In this document: positions 63,033-64,000 of the stretch, piece by piece
Layout of the letters: the number at the start of each line of letters is the position of its first letter
How positions within the stretch are numbered: the stretch's first letter is position 1
Assembly: GCF_014841125.1 (NCBI RefSeq)
Contig: NZ_JACYTQ010000002.1
Location: 1 to 64,000, forward strand
Reading direction: 5' to 3'
DNA from: Echinicola arenosa
Lineage (GTDB): Bacteria > Bacteroidota > Bacteroidia > Cytophagales > Cyclobacteriaceae
DNA length: 64,000 nucleotides
Position numbers and translations under genes: made by a program
The notes under the pieces: model-generated
What the model was told of the DNA's origin: nothing
Databases searched by the model: none
Seen by the model: the letters and a program-made list of their open reading frames with translations, nothing else

Positions 63033-63779
63033 CTAAAACTCTCGCTTCAAGTCAATGTCATAGGAGAAAAAGTCCGTGGCATAATAGACCACATTATACT
63101 CCACAGGCCTATCCCCTTGATCTAAGACAATTCTTTCTCTTTTCAATACAGGATCTCCTTTTTTGATATCAAGTGCTTTCGCAATTTTGCTGGATGCGGC
63201 TACTGCTTTGAGTTTTTCCTTGGAGATGGCCACAATCACATGAAATTCCTTTTCCAACATCTCATAGAGAGGCTGGTAAAAATCTTCCTTCCCCGTCAAG
63301 CCTATCCTAGGATGGAAAAATGAAGTACTGTAGAGATACTTCGCGTCTTTCGCACCTCTCACCCTTTCCATACAGCACAATACTGTCTCTGTAGAAAGAT
63401 TTAAGGCTTTTAATATTCTTTCCTCCGGCAATTCGAATCCCACTTTCACAGAATACTCCACTACCTCAATCCCCTTATCCTTCATTTCTTTGGTAAAGGA
63501 GATCCACTGATCTAGCCTTGTGGAGATATTCTGACTAATGACTTTGGAACCTACTCCCCTCTTCCTTTCCACCAGCCCTTCCTGCACGAGCTTATCAATA
63601 GCCTGCCTGACGGTATTCCTAGATATACCAAACCGCTTAGCCAAACTTTCCTCTTTGGGCAAAAAGGACTCTCCCGATGCATATTCCTTTATTCGAATAA
63701 GTTCTCTTAGGTATTTTTCTACCTGTACATGGTAAGGAATAGAACTTTTGAGATCTACTCTAAAATCTTTAATCTGCAT
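63033..63779 (-). CDS. GntR-family regulator with UTRA ligand domain
   Basis: A 248-residue transcription factor. The GntR winged helix (about 15-80) has YLRELIRIKEYASGESFLPK and RNTVRQAIDKLVQEGLVERK. The UTRA domain (about 95-245) has the pattern ERVRGAKDAKYLYSTSFFHP and KRERIVLDQGDRPVEYNVVY. UTRA domains bind small sugars or amino-sugars and release the DNA. The regulated gene would lie outside the window or be itself. Confidence 0.93.
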   Translation of the reverse strand: MQIKDFRVDLKSSIPYHVQVEKYLRELIRIKEYASGESFLPKEESLAKRFGISRNTVRQAIDKLVQEGLVERKRGVGSKVISQNISTRLDQWISFTKEMKDKGIEVVEYSVKVGFELPEERILKALNLSTETVLCCMERVRGAKDAKYLYSTSFFHPRIGLTGKEDFYQPLYEMLEKEFHVIVAISKEKLKAVAASSKIAKALDIKKGDPVLKRERIVLDQGDRPVEYNVVYYATDFFSYDIDLKREF

Positions 63780-63803
63780 GTTTCACTTTTAAAGTTATTC
63801 GAA

Positions 63804-63839
63804 GTAAAGTATACAGACATATCTCCGACATTACTTTAC
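63804..63839. promoter_or_regulatory. Inverted repeat upstream of the GntR gene, operator candidate
   Basis: GTAAAGTA (63804-63811) and TACTTTAC (63832-63839) are complementary with a 20-base spacer, 25-60 bases upstream of the regulator start. It could be a binding site for the regulator itself; inferred. The last 160 bases hold no visible gene. Confidence 0.3.
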
Positions 63840-64000
63840 ATTTCTCCTGAATCATACTATTTCTTTAAATTCGAGATGCATTTTTCCAGCACCTTTAATA
63901 ATGAGGCAGGCATTTTAAAACCCAACTTATGATTCTACAATATGATTTTTTTTCAGTATACTCGCAAAACCAGTAAGGATTTTAGATACATCATTTTGAT

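Noticed and set aside
62892-63125. Plus-strand 77-residue frame
   Set aside because: Overlaps the antisense end of the clear GntR gene and has no motif.
1-64000. CRISPR array, prophage or rRNA operon
   Set aside because: No regularly spaced repeats, no capsid, tail or terminase genes, and no rRNA-like stretches were seen.

Overview
The window reads as a chromosome segment of a Bacteroidota species, most likely a cytophagalean of the Cyclobacteriaceae type. The grounds are SusC/SusD and FecI/FecR pairs, type IX secretion relatives of PorU and PorV, Bacteroidota promoters (-33 TTG or TTTA, -7 TANNTTTG), CtlX, ClpC, and many short dispersed intergenic repeats. No phage structural genes, insertion-sequence transposase, CRISPR array or rRNA were seen. 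There is one tRNA, tRNA-Ser(TGA).

Region 1 (1 to about 17,200) is an accessory, AT-rich stretch of defence-like modules. It begins with a tight three-gene operon (244-3685): a protein with a restriction-endonuclease-like N-terminus, a small middle component, and an SMC/Rad50-like ABC ATPase. This is the architecture of the predicted ABC-three-component conflict systems. A decayed minus-strand gene for a small secreted Cys-rich protein follows (3851-4256). Next come an unknown protein, a MazG-like pyrophosphohydrolase overlapping a nuclease-helicase fusion (DUF2075 type), an AbiC-like membrane protein with a small membrane partner, and two tandem HNH nucleases. An STM3941-like membrane protein, a DUF1304 protein, a GH16 hydrolase, a divergent HxlR regulator and YhdH-type oxidoreductase pair, and a PH-domain protein complete it. 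Copies of a dispersed repeat with a small palindrome lie between the modules.

Region 2 (about 17,200-33,000) carries envelope and nutrient-uptake genes: an unknown lipoprotein, a minus-strand operon (TonB-dependent receptor, DUF4876 lipoprotein, DUF6850 barrel, di-haem peroxidase), and a plus-strand FecI/FecR/SusC/SusD set without linked enzymes. A 105-bp repeat occurs almost identically on both sides of the TonB operon.

Region 3 (33,200-53,700) holds a membrane-bound XRE regulator, the PorV2/PorU2 pair, a PadR/PspC pair, a beta-CASP metallohydrolase, an ECF sigma operon ending in two paralogous barrels and a DUF4097 protein, a flavin/2Fe-2S reductase, a DUF4397 lipoprotein and purB.

Region 4 (53,700-64,000) is mostly housekeeping: ctlX, a propeller-like protein, clpC, a WbqC protein, an L-threonylcarbamoyladenylate synthase, mltG, a thioesterase, a BrkB/YihY membrane protein, tRNA-Ser and a GntR/UTRA regulator. 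Clear hairpin terminators mark many transcript ends here.

The best candidates for under-described biology are the ABC operon and its hairpin-bearing flanks, the pyrophosphohydrolase plus nuclease-helicase module, the peroxidase/DUF6850/DUF4876/TonB operon, and the ECF operon with duplicated barrels.
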